DNA of 39,250 nt from CAYSLU01 sp964431965 (GTDB taxonomy: Bacteria; Verrucomicrobiota; Kiritimatiellia; CAIKKV01; CAYSLU01), in assembly GCA_964431965.1 (NCBI GenBank), contig CAYSLU010000048.1, positions 1 through 39,250 of the forward strand, in the 5' to 3' direction. A program made the translations under genes and the position numbers. The notes beneath the pieces were generated by a model. The model had not been told where the DNA came from. It did not search any database and saw only the letters and a list, made by a program, of their open reading frames with translations. Positions 32,161 through 39,250 of the stretch are shown here, in pieces. Every line of letters starts with the position of its first letter. The first letter of the stretch is position 1.

Positions 32161-34304
32161 AGAGCGTATTGCAGGACTACCGATCCGGCGAAGTCAAGGT
32201 GGTTGAGAGTTCCACCCCGCAGTTGCGCCAGGGCTGGATGCTGATCCGGACCGCGTATTCCGTCATCTCCGCGGGGACGGAAAAGACCAAGGTCGACATG
32301 GGCACCAAGAGCCTGATCGGCAAGGCTCGGTCGCGGCCCGATCTGGTCCGTCAAGTCGTCGCCAAGGCTCAGCGCGAAGGGCTGTGGAGGACTTGGCAGA
32401 CCGTGCAGGAGCGGCTCAGCACGCCGACGCCGCTCGGCTACTGTGCGGCGGGCGAAGTGATCGAGTCGGCTGGCGACGTGAACGGCATGCGTCCGGGTGA
32501 TCGGGTCGCCTGCGGGGGCAGCACGGCCAACCATGCCGAGGTCATCTGCGTGCCCCGCAATCTCGTCGTCCCCGTCCCCTCCGGAGTGCCCGTGGATCAC
32601 GCCGCGTTTGCCACCCTCGGTGCGATTGCCATGCAGGGGGTGCGGCAGGCTGACGTGCGCGTCGGCGAGAAGGTTGCGGTCATCGGCCTCGGGTTGATTG
32701 GCTTGATTACGGTGCAGATCCTCAGAGCCGCAGGCTGTCGCGTCTTTGGAATCGATATCGCCACCGACAAGCTGGCGCTCGGCGTGAAGCTCGGCTGCGC
32801 CGATGCGGCGCTGGCGAACGACGAGTCACTCGAAGAGAAGATCCTGAGCTTCAGCGACGGCTATGGAGTTGATGTCACCATCATCACCGCCGCCTCTTCC
32901 TCCAATCAGCCCATCGAGCAGTCTGCGGAGATCACCCGGGAGAGGGGGCGTGTCGTGGTCGTGGGCCTGACCCGCATGGAGCTGCCGCGCGAGCCCTTCT
33001 ACCTCAAGGAGCTGGAGCTCCGGCTCTCTCGCTCGTACGGGCCCGGGCGCTACGACAAGGCCTATGAAGACGAAGGAGTGGACTATCCCTACCCCTATGT
33101 GCGGTTCACCGAGCGTCGGAACATGATCAGTTTCCTCGAGCTGGTGGATTCGGGGCAGGTGGAGGTCGACTCGCTGATCAGCCACCGGTTCGCCATCGAC
33201 GACGCGCTCAAGGCCTATGCGCTGTTGCAGGGGGCCGCCCGCGAGCCGTACTTGGGGATTCTGTTGGAGTACCCGCGCAAGATGGAGGGCATCCGGACCC
33301 GCGTCGAACTGCATCCGCGGCCGGTGGGGAAACACAAGTTGACGGTGGGGGTAATCGGGGCCGGCAAGTACGCGGTGGCCAACCTGCTGCCATTTCTCCG
33401 GTCGCGTCCGGATGTTGTCCTGGGAACCGTCTGTACGGCATCCGGAGTCACGGCGGCGCACGTCGCCGAACGGATGGGGTTCGCGGCTACCGACGCCGAC
33501 GTGGACGCCATCATTCGCGAATCGGACGCGGTGCTCATCGCCACCCGGCACAATGAACACGCACCCCTTGCGACCAAGGCCCTGGCGCAAGGCAAGCCGG
33601 TCTTCGTCGAAAAGCCGCTTGCGATCACCGCGGAGCAGTTGGGGCAGGTCCGGCACTGTCTCGAGTCGCTGGCGGATGGCCCTTCGCTCATGGTCGGATT
33701 CAACCGCCGATTCGCCCCGGCAACGCGGGCCGCGCTGGCCCATCTCGAGTCCGCTCCGGGTCCTCGGCAGGTCTGTATCCGCGTCAACGCCGGACCGATA
33801 CCCGCCGATCACTGGATTCAAGATCCTGCCGTGGGGGGAGGGCGGCTCCTGGGGGAGGGGTGCCACTTCGTCGATCTCGCCGTGGCCCTGGCCGGGTCCA
33901 TCGTCAAGACCGTTGCGGCCGTTGCGGTTGTCGTACCCGGCTCAGACCCAAGGGCTTGGGACACGTTCAGCCTCTCCCTGGGGATGAGCAATGGATCCAT
34001 CGCCACCGTGACCTACGGCAGCACGGGAGCGCCGGGGCTGGCCAAGGAACGGATCGAAGTCCATGGGGGCGGACGATCTGCGGTTATCGATGACTACCGG
34101 CGCCTGGAGCTCTGGAGTGGTGACAAGCAACAGAAGCACTCGAAGTTCACCCAGGACAAAGGGCAAAGCCACCAGATGGAGGCATGGATTCTCGGGCTGA
34201 AGGAGGGACGCAGCCCGATTCCCCCGGACGAGATTCTCAACGTGCATGCCGCATGCTTCGCTGCGCTGGAGTCCCTGCAGACGGGCGCGATCGTCACGCT
34301 CTAG
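32157..34304 (+). CDS. Two-domain oxidoreductase: MDR alcohol dehydrogenase-like + Gfo/Idh/MocA
   Basis: The 715-residue protein joins a medium-chain dehydrogenase domain (residues 1 to about 385; GYCAAGEVIE, MRPGDRVACGG, and the Rossmann motif GLGLIG near 180) to a Gfo/Idh/MocA domain (about 395-715; VGVIGAGKYA and catalytic E485-K486-P487). Such bi-domain oxidoreductases recur in exopolysaccharide loci, often beside heparinase II/III-type genes, but their reaction is not established. A redox pair acting on a sugar could oxidise, allow epimerisation or elimination, and reduce again. The ATG overlaps the previous stop by four bases. The alpha/alpha-toroid gene follows after 62 bases and is a probable partner. 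Confidence 0.85.
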   Translation: MKSVLQDYRSGEVKVVESSTPQLRQGWMLIRTAYSVISAGTEKTKVDMGTKSLIGKARSRPDLVRQVVAKAQREGLWRTWQTVQERLSTPTPLGYCAAGEVIESAGDVNGMRPGDRVACGGSTANHAEVICVPRNLVVPVPSGVPVDHAAFATLGAIAMQGVRQADVRVGEKVAVIGLGLIGLITVQILRAAGCRVFGIDIATDKLALGVKLGCADAALANDESLEEKILSFSDGYGVDVTIITAASSSNQPIEQSAEITRERGRVVVVGLTRMELPREPFYLKELELRLSRSYGPGRYDKAYEDEGVDYPYPYVRFTERRNMISFLELVDSGQVEVDSLISHRFAIDDALKAYALLQGAAREPYLGILLEYPRKMEGIRTRVELHPRPVGKHKLTVGVIGAGKYAVANLLPFLRSRPDVVLGTVCTASGVTAAHVAERMGFAATDADVDAIIRESDAVLIATRHNEHAPLATKALAQGKPVFVEKPLAITAEQLGQVRHCLESLADGPSLMVGFNRRFAPATRAALAHLESAPGPRQVCIRVNAGPIPADHWIQDPAVGGGRLLGEGCHFVDLAVALAGSIVKTVAAVAVVVPGSDPRAWDTFSLSLGMSNGSIATVTYGSTGAPGLAKERIEVHGGGRSAVIDDYRRLELWSGDKQQKHSKFTQDKGQSHQMEAWILGLKEGRSPIPPDEILNVHAACFAALESLQTGAIVTL

Positions 34305-34366
34305 GGACACCCCGCGCGCGGCCGACCGCGCCGGATCGACACGGAAATTCCGTTTCTGCATTCGCC

Positions 34367-35563
34367 GTGAACCTGGACACAGCCATTGGGGAACTGCTGG
34401 GCTACTGCCGTGCCCAAAACTGGGTCGGCTATGATCCCTTTGACGGACTGAATAGCCGGCTCTTCCAGGCAACCCCCCTCCGTCGAAGTGCGTTTGCGCG
34501 ACTGGCGCTGATTCAGGGGGTCAAGCGCAGTCCCATCAATTTCCGTCCCTTGCTGCGGATTGCGGGGCAGGAGAATCCCAAAGGCCTCGCCATCTTTGCT
34601 TCGGCTGCCGTCAAGCTCAGTCGCCTGGGGTTGGCTGAGCAGACCATGGCGCAGACGATGATCGATCGCCTGCTTCGGCTGCGGTCGCCCGGTTTCGAGA
34701 CGCTCTGCTGGGGCTATCCCTTCGATTGGCAGAACCGTCACTTCATGTTGCCGCGCCACCATCCGAACATCATCTGCAGCACCTTCGGCGGCCAGGCCCT
34801 GCTGGATGTCTTCGAACACGACCACGACACCGCCTGCCTGGAGGCGGCCAACAGCGTGACCCAGTTTGTTCTCACGAAGCTGAACCGGACGGCTGACGGC
34901 GATCGCTTCTGCTTCAGCTACACCCCGCTCGATAGCGGGCAGGTTCACAACGCGAATCTGCTGGGAGCCGCTTTTCTCGCCAGAGTCTGGCAGCACACAC
35001 ACGCGGAAGCGCTCGAGCGCGAGGCGCTGCGCGCCGCCCGGTTCTCTGTTGACCGCCAGCGTCCAGACGGATCCTGGGTCTACGGCGAGGCAGCCACGCA
35101 GCAGTGGATCGACGGATTTCACACCGGCTACAACCTTGTGGCCCTCAAGCGATTGCATGCCGCGTATGGCCTGCCGTGGCTGAAGGCCTCGCTGGACCGG
35201 GGCGTCCGCTACTACCGTGATCACTTCTTTGCAGGGGGGGGGATCGCGAAGTACTACGACGACCGCATCTATCCGCTCGACATCCACTCCACCGCGCAGG
35301 GCATCATCACGCTGGTGGAGTTGGCCGGCACGGTGCCTGACGCCATTCCGCTGGCGGAGACGCTGCTGGACTGGGCCAACAGCAAGATGCGCTCGTCGGC
35401 AGGCTACTATTACTACCAGAAGCACCGGTACTGGACCATCCGCATACCGTACATGCGCTGGGCCCAAGCGTGGATGCTACTGGCCATGGCCTACCTCGCC
35501 GAGGCGAAGGCGAAGGCGGACCGCGATCCCTCGGCGGTTTGCTCTGGTCCGTCGGGTTCCTGA
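34367..35563 (+). CDS. Alpha/alpha-toroid protein, possible glycan epimerase, lyase or hydrolase
   Basis: The 398-residue protein looks like an (alpha/alpha)6 toroid, with repeating helical pairs rich in W, H and G turn motifs: LCWGYPFDWQNR, DGSWVYGEA, WIDGFHTGYNLVAL, DIHSTAQGIITL, and a C-terminal RIPYMRWAQAWMLLAMAYL. This layout occurs in heparinase-like lyases, glucuronyl C5-epimerases and related proteins. No signal peptide is seen, so it probably acts in the cytoplasm with the preceding oxidoreductase. Close relatives may carry an unrelated delta-aminolevulinate name in databases; no such motif is visible. GTG 34367 is the best start but lacks a ribosome site. A 9-G run lies at 35234-35242. 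Confidence 0.65.
   Translation: MNLDTAIGELLGYCRAQNWVGYDPFDGLNSRLFQATPLRRSAFARLALIQGVKRSPINFRPLLRIAGQENPKGLAIFASAAVKLSRLGLAEQTMAQTMIDRLLRLRSPGFETLCWGYPFDWQNRHFMLPRHHPNIICSTFGGQALLDVFEHDHDTACLEAANSVTQFVLTKLNRTADGDRFCFSYTPLDSGQVHNANLLGAAFLARVWQHTHAEALEREALRAARFSVDRQRPDGSWVYGEAATQQWIDGFHTGYNLVALKRLHAAYGLPWLKASLDRGVRYYRDHFFAGGGIAKYYDDRIYPLDIHSTAQGIITLVELAGTVPDAIPLAETLLDWANSKMRSSAGYYYYQKHRYWTIRIPYMRWAQAWMLLAMAYLAEAKAKADRDPSAVCSGPSGS
35234..35242 (+). repeat. Poly-G tract of 9 bases inside the alpha/alpha-toroid gene
   Basis: Nine consecutive G residues encode AGGGI and are in frame. It is the second-longest single-base run noticed in the window. It could be slippage-prone, but at this GC content runs of this length also occur by chance. 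Confidence 0.9.
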
Positions 35564-35789
35564 TGGACTCCCGGCGAGGTCACGGAGAATGGTGCGCCAG
35601 AACCGATTCTCTCTCGCGTCTCCCCCCCTTCCCTGGATACCAGTCGCTCACTCGGCGAGAGCGCTCATCGGGCAGAGGACGGTCTGCCGGGTCGTTCGCC
35701 GCAGGTCTTGGGCGCAATAGGGGGCGCATGAAGTCGATCGTTGCCGGGGGCTGATCTGGAGTGCGCATGCAGCGGAGGAGGGACCGACC

Positions 35790-37442
35790 ATGACGGAATC
35801 ATCCATCGGACCGAATGGCGAACGGTTTGCAGTGCCGGGAAAGGCGGCCTATGGGGCCGAGTTTCGGAGGGTGCAGACGCGCGTCCGGGCGGCGCGGAAG
35901 GCGGACCAGGAGATCGTGGTGGTGATGGGGCTGGGGTTTGTAGGCGCCGTGATGGCCGCGATCGTGGCGGACTCCGTGGACCGGAAGACCGGCCGGTCCG
36001 GCAAGTTCGTCATCGGCTGCCAGCGTCCGAGCACGCGGAGTTTCTGGAAGATTCCGTTGCTGAACCGGGGGGAGTCTCCCGTCAAGGCCGAGGACCCGGA
36101 GGTCGATCCGATGATCGCCCGGTGCGTCCGCAAGAAGCGGACGCTGATGGCGACGTTCAACAGCGACTGCCTGCGCCTCGCCGACTGCGTTGTGGTGGAC
36201 GTGCAGTGTGACTTCCTCAAGCGGAGCCTGGGCAACGTGCGCACAGGCGAAGTCGAGATGGCGGCGCTGGAATCGACCATGCGCTCCATCGGCGAGCGGA
36301 TTCGGCCCGATTGCCTGGTGCTGATCGAGACCACCGTGGCGCCGGGAACCACGGAGTTCGTCGCCTACCCGATTCTCAAGAAGGCGTTTCACAAGAGAGG
36401 CATCGAGAGCGCCCCGCTGCTGGCTCACAGCTTCGAACGGGTGATGCCGGGCCGCGAGTACGTCCGCTCGATCCGGGACTTCTGGCGGGTGTGCTCCGGG
36501 TGCACGCCCGAGTCCCGAGATCGGGTCGTGAAGTTCCTGACCGAGGTTCTGAATACGAAGGACTTCCCGCTCACGGTCATGGACCGACCGATCGAATCGG
36601 AGACCACAAAGATCGTCGAGAACTCCTACCGGGCGGCCATTCTGGCGTTCCTTGACGAGTGGAGCCTTTTCGCCGAGCGGAACGGCGTGGATCTCGTGAA
36701 GGTGATACGGGCGATCAAGGTCCGTCCGACTCATAGCAACATCATCTTCCCGGGGCCGGGGATTGGCGGCTACTGCCTGCCCAAGGACGGCGGCTTGGGC
36801 TGGTGGGCGTATAAGCACATCCTTGGATTCGAGGACGAGGTGTTCCGGATCACGCCGCTCGCGATCGACATCAACGACACGCGCAGCCTTCACGCTGCGG
36901 AGCTCACGCGGGATGCGCTGCGCAACATGGGCCGCTACATCGCCGGGGCACCGATCCTGCTGTGCGGAGCGAGCTACCGGGAGGATGTTGGCGATACGCG
37001 GTACAGCGGCTCCGAACTGGTCGTGCGCAAGCTCACCGAGATGGGCGCGGAGATGCGCGTTCACGATCCCTATGTCGATCACTGGTACGAGTTGGAGCAG
37101 CAGGACCAATACCCGGCGGTAGGCGAGTCGCGCTCGCGCTTCTTCCGAAGCCAGCGCGAACTCACCGGCATGCGCGTCGAGAAGGATCTGAAGAAGGCCG
37201 TGCGCGGAGTGGAGGCGGTGGTGTTTGCCGTCCGCCACGCCGCCTATCTCCGTCTGAAGCCGGAGGACGTGGTGGCCTGGGCCGGCGGCCCGCTCGCGAT
37301 CATTGACTGCTTCGGCATACTGGACGATGCGCAGATCACCCGGTACATCGAGTTGGGTTGCGAGGTCAAAGGAATGGGGCGTGGGCATATCAAGCGGCTT
37401 AAAGATGCCTCGCAGGCAGCGAAGCGCCCAGGGCGGCGGTGA
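35790..37442 (+). CDS. Nucleotide-sugar 6-dehydrogenase (UDP-Glc/GDP-Man dehydrogenase family, WbpA-like)
   Basis: This enzyme should oxidise C6 of a nucleotide sugar to the uronic acid in two NAD-dependent steps. Visible features are the Rossmann motif GLGFVG (47-52), the ETTVAPGTTE strand, ESETTKIVENSYRAA in the central helical domain, the catalytic C329 in GIGGYCLPKDGG, and a C-terminal domain with GASYREDVGDTRYS. At 550 residues it is about 100 longer than WbpA/WecC, with a 40-residue N-terminal lead and an insert near 60-110. With the WbpB/D/E trio it completes a route from UDP-GlcNAc to UDP-GlcNAc(3NAc)A. A very good GGAGGAGGGA ribosome site precedes ATG 35790. The 226-base gap before it holds only a nine-codon open frame (35728-35754). 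Confidence 0.87.
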   Translation: MTESSIGPNGERFAVPGKAAYGAEFRRVQTRVRAARKADQEIVVVMGLGFVGAVMAAIVADSVDRKTGRSGKFVIGCQRPSTRSFWKIPLLNRGESPVKAEDPEVDPMIARCVRKKRTLMATFNSDCLRLADCVVVDVQCDFLKRSLGNVRTGEVEMAALESTMRSIGERIRPDCLVLIETTVAPGTTEFVAYPILKKAFHKRGIESAPLLAHSFERVMPGREYVRSIRDFWRVCSGCTPESRDRVVKFLTEVLNTKDFPLTVMDRPIESETTKIVENSYRAAILAFLDEWSLFAERNGVDLVKVIRAIKVRPTHSNIIFPGPGIGGYCLPKDGGLGWWAYKHILGFEDEVFRITPLAIDINDTRSLHAAELTRDALRNMGRYIAGAPILLCGASYREDVGDTRYSGSELVVRKLTEMGAEMRVHDPYVDHWYELEQQDQYPAVGESRSRFFRSQRELTGMRVEKDLKKAVRGVEAVVFAVRHAAYLRLKPEDVVAWAGGPLAIIDCFGILDDAQITRYIELGCEVKGMGRGHIKRLKDASQAAKRPGRR

Positions 37443-37477
37443 TGCGGGGGACCTCGACGAGCAGAAGGACGACGGCT

Positions 37478-39127
37478 ATGGCGCATTCAGGGTTCTGGGC
37501 GGCATCATCTGGGGCTCGTTGGCTGACGGGCGTGGGCCTTTGGCTTGCTCTGGCTGCGCCCGCTCCGGCCGCTACCCGGCACGTGCGGCCCGGCGGGACC
37601 GGCCCTGCGCCCTATGCCAGTTGGGCGGCGGCGGCGGCGACCGTGTCCGAGGCCGTGTCCGTCGCTGGCGATGGGGATGACGTCCTGGTCAGCAATGGCA
37701 CGTATGCGCTGGGCATGCCCGTCGTGATCACCAATGCCGTGGTCGTGCGCGGGGTCGGTGGCGCCGCCGTCACGATACTCGATGGCGGTGGCGCCGCGAG
37801 GTGCATCGAGATCCGCCACGCCGCCGCCGCCGTGGAAGGGTTCACCATCACCCGCGGCTTGGCGACGGTGGGCGGCGGCGTGTATCTCGGTACCGGCGGG
37901 ACGCTGCGAGCGTGCCGCGTGGTTGAGAACCGGGCGACCGCATACGGAGGAGGCGTGGAGTGTGACCACGGCGGATGGCTGCTTTCATGCGTGATCGAGA
38001 GCAACCGGGCCGTTCAGGTGGGCGGAATCGACTTGGATTCCGGCGGGGTGGTCTCCGGGTGCCTGATCCGGGCCAATGCCGCAACCGATACGTGCGGAGG
38101 CGTGTTCGGCTACTACGGGGGGAGCGTTCTGGACTCCGTCATTTCCGACAACACGGCGGTCTCCAATGGCGGCGGGGTATACTTGAAGGGCGGAGGAATG
38201 GTCAGCAATTGCACGATCCGAGCCAACGTCGCATCGCAGGGCGGAGGCGTCAACATCGACTACGTGGGTACGGTGGTCAACTGCGTCCTGTCCGGCAACC
38301 AAGCGACGGATGGCGGCGGCGGCGCGTACCTGTACTTTGGCGGCGATCTGCGGTATTCGACGGTGCATACGAACCGTGCGACCAGCGCCGGGGGTGGGGT
38401 GTACTGCCAGAGCGGCGGTCGAGTGGTCGCGTCGATTGTTAGCGGCAACTCTGCCGCGGACGGCGCCAACTGGTATGACGCCGGATCGAATGCCGTGTTT
38501 CTGGCGTGCTGCAGCCAACCCGTCCGCCCGGGTGTGACAGTGATCGGCGGCCCGGGCTTTCTCGATCCCGAGCAGGGGGACTACCGGCTGGCTCCAGGAT
38601 CTCCCTGCATCGACTCTGCCTCGGGCGGTGGTCCTTGTCGTGATCGACAGGGATATCCGCGCCCGTTGGACGGCGATGCCGACGGGACCAATAGCTGGGA
38701 CATTGGCGCTTTGGAGCATGCGGGATTGAGTTCCGACACCGACGGCGACAGCATGTCCGATGCGTGGGAACTGGCGGGCGGCTTGAGTCCGATCAGTGCG
38801 GCGGGCGACGACGGAGGCAGTGGTGATCCGGATGCAGATCGAGTTTCCAACTGGGACGAGTATGCTGCCGACACTCGGCCTCACGATTCTTATTCCTTCC
38901 TGAGGCTTGTCGGCGTCCACAGCGTGGGGGGCGGCGTCGAACTGGTGTGGGGGGGCGGACGCGACGCCGTCCAGTATGTGGAGACCCGTCAGGACTTGCG
39001 GCAGACTTCGACTACATGGGTTGCCATCGCCACGAACTATCCACCTTCTGGAGAATGGGTTGCGAGCACGATCAGCGGGCCGATCGGACCGCAAGCAGTG
39101 TTCCGTATCCGTGCTGAGCGGCCGTAG
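37478..39127 (+). CDS. Secreted right-handed beta-helix protein with Asp-rich calcium-type repeat
   Basis: The 549-residue protein has a signal peptide (cleavage probable after APA, residue 31). An N-terminal pectin-lyase-like segment (ATVSEAV, VLVSNGTYAL) leads into about eight 25-residue beta-helix coils (residues 132 to about 329), each with a GG(V/I) start and an N-x-A end. It then shows DPEQGDYRLAPGSPCIDSA and DIGALEH, as in choice-of-anchor Q-type proteins. Residues about 420-470 form a DTDGDSMSDAWE thrombospondin-3-like segment that probably binds calcium, followed by a beta-rich tail. It may bind, modify or anchor the polysaccharide. No catalytic triad is obvious. ATG 37478 has AAGGA eight bases upstream; ATG 37442 overlaps the dehydrogenase stop and is an alternative. 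Confidence 0.82.
   Translation: MAHSGFWAASSGARWLTGVGLWLALAAPAPAATRHVRPGGTGPAPYASWAAAAATVSEAVSVAGDGDDVLVSNGTYALGMPVVITNAVVVRGVGGAAVTILDGGGAARCIEIRHAAAAVEGFTITRGLATVGGGVYLGTGGTLRACRVVENRATAYGGGVECDHGGWLLSCVIESNRAVQVGGIDLDSGGVVSGCLIRANAATDTCGGVFGYYGGSVLDSVISDNTAVSNGGGVYLKGGGMVSNCTIRANVASQGGGVNIDYVGTVVNCVLSGNQATDGGGGAYLYFGGDLRYSTVHTNRATSAGGGVYCQSGGRVVASIVSGNSAADGANWYDAGSNAVFLACCSQPVRPGVTVIGGPGFLDPEQGDYRLAPGSPCIDSASGGGPCRDRQGYPRPLDGDADGTNSWDIGALEHAGLSSDTDGDSMSDAWELAGGLSPISAAGDDGGSGDPDADRVSNWDEYAADTRPHDSYSFLRLVGVHSVGGGVELVWGGGRDAVQYVETRQDLRQTSTTWVAIATNYPPSGEWVASTISGPIGPQAVFRIRAERP
37871..38464 (+). repeat. Eight degenerate 75-base repeats encoding beta-helix coils
   Basis: The coding sequence cycles about every 75 bases (25 codons). 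Each unit begins with codons for Gly-Gly-Gly/Gly-Val and ends with an Asn-x-Ala-Thr/Ser-like segment. DNA identity between units is low, so these are old protein repeats rather than recent tandem duplications. Confidence 0.75.
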
Positions 39128-39154
39128 TTCGCGCCGGTTGCGGAGTGGCAGATA

Positions 39155-39201
39155 GGGGGCGAGCGCCACCGATTTCGGGAGCGCTCGCCCCCGGCGCTTT
39201 T
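39155..39201 (+). terminator. Inverted-repeat terminator of the exopolysaccharide operon
   Basis: GGGGGCGAGCGC at 39155-39166 pairs perfectly over 12 bp with GCGCTCGCCCCC at 39181-39192, with a 14-base loop. A short CGCTTTTA follows. It begins 28 bases after the last stop codon and is the strongest inverted repeat I found. The T run is short and offset, so termination may be incomplete. Confidence 0.75.
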
Positions 39202-39250
39202 AGGTGGTCGGCATGGCCGAAAAACCGACATGATACTCGGAAAACTTCAA

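Noticed and set aside
34367..35563. Delta-aminolevulinic acid dehydratase name for the toroid gene.
   Set aside because: No HemB metal-binding cysteine cluster or active-site lysines are visible; the protein reads as an alpha-helical toroid.
9016..39127. Possible exosortase/PEP-CTERM system, because a FemAB-like protein and a Wza/Wzc set are present.
   Set aside because: No exosortase with its conserved Cys/Arg/His membrane motifs is seen, and neither secreted protein ends in a PEP-type sorting signal.
1..39250. CRISPR arrays, tRNA/rRNA genes, insertion sequences and phage genes.
   Set aside because: No spaced direct repeats, cloverleaf-like segments, transposase or phage motifs were recognised on either strand.

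Overview
The window is GC-rich DNA, coding-dense and almost entirely on the + strand. I think it comes from a Gram-negative bacterium of the PVC superphylum, most like Kiritimatiellota or Verrucomicrobiota. The reasons are an outer-membrane polysaccharide export lipoprotein, secreted beta-helix and glycoside-hydrolase proteins with Asp-rich calcium-type repeats, and the mix of exopolysaccharide genes. No rRNA, tRNA, CRISPR array, insertion sequence or phage gene was seen, so the assignment is an inference from protein style only.

Positions 1-3307 hold a polyphosphate module: an HD-domain protein resembling the C-terminal part of exopolyphosphatase, polyphosphate kinase 1, and a convergent receiver-only response regulator whose stop codon overlaps that of ppk1. 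Positions 3542-8642 form a tightly coupled three-gene operon behind a plausible sigma70-type promoter: an LplT-like lysophospholipid MFS transporter, an acyltransferase-ACP-AMP ligase fusion (an Aas-like enzyme with its carrier protein built in), and a uroporphyrinogen-decarboxylase-fold protein.

Positions 9016-39127 form one long exopolysaccharide locus of 19 genes in one direction. It is preceded by a candidate promoter with a leader of roughly 240 bases and closed by a strong inverted repeat at 39155-39192. In order it encodes: a Wza-like export lipoprotein; a polyprenyl-phosphate sugar transferase with a degenerate GGDEF-like N-terminus; a WbpB/WbpD/WbpE-like trio for a 3-acetamido uronic acid nucleotide sugar; a FemAB-type GNAT protein; a Wzc/GumC-like co-polymerase with a damaged kinase P-loop; a polysaccharide deacetylase fused to a DUF354 domain; two GT4 glycosyltransferases; a membrane acyltransferase; a Wzy-like polymerase or ligase; a large secreted clan-A glycoside hydrolase; a third GT4; a Wzx-like flippase; a hexapeptide acyltransferase; a fourth GT4; a two-domain oxidoreductase; an alpha/alpha-toroid protein; a WbpA-like nucleotide-sugar dehydrogenase; and a secreted beta-helix protein.

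Together these genes can make activated amino-uronic sugars, start a repeat unit on undecaprenyl phosphate, extend it with four or more glycosyltransferases, decorate it with acyl groups, flip, polymerise and export it, and trim it outside the inner membrane. The unusual parts are the domain fusions and the apparently catalytically dead regulatory domains (GGDEF-like and BY-kinase-like). An 11-G tract inside the co-polymerase gene could make the whole output phase-variable.
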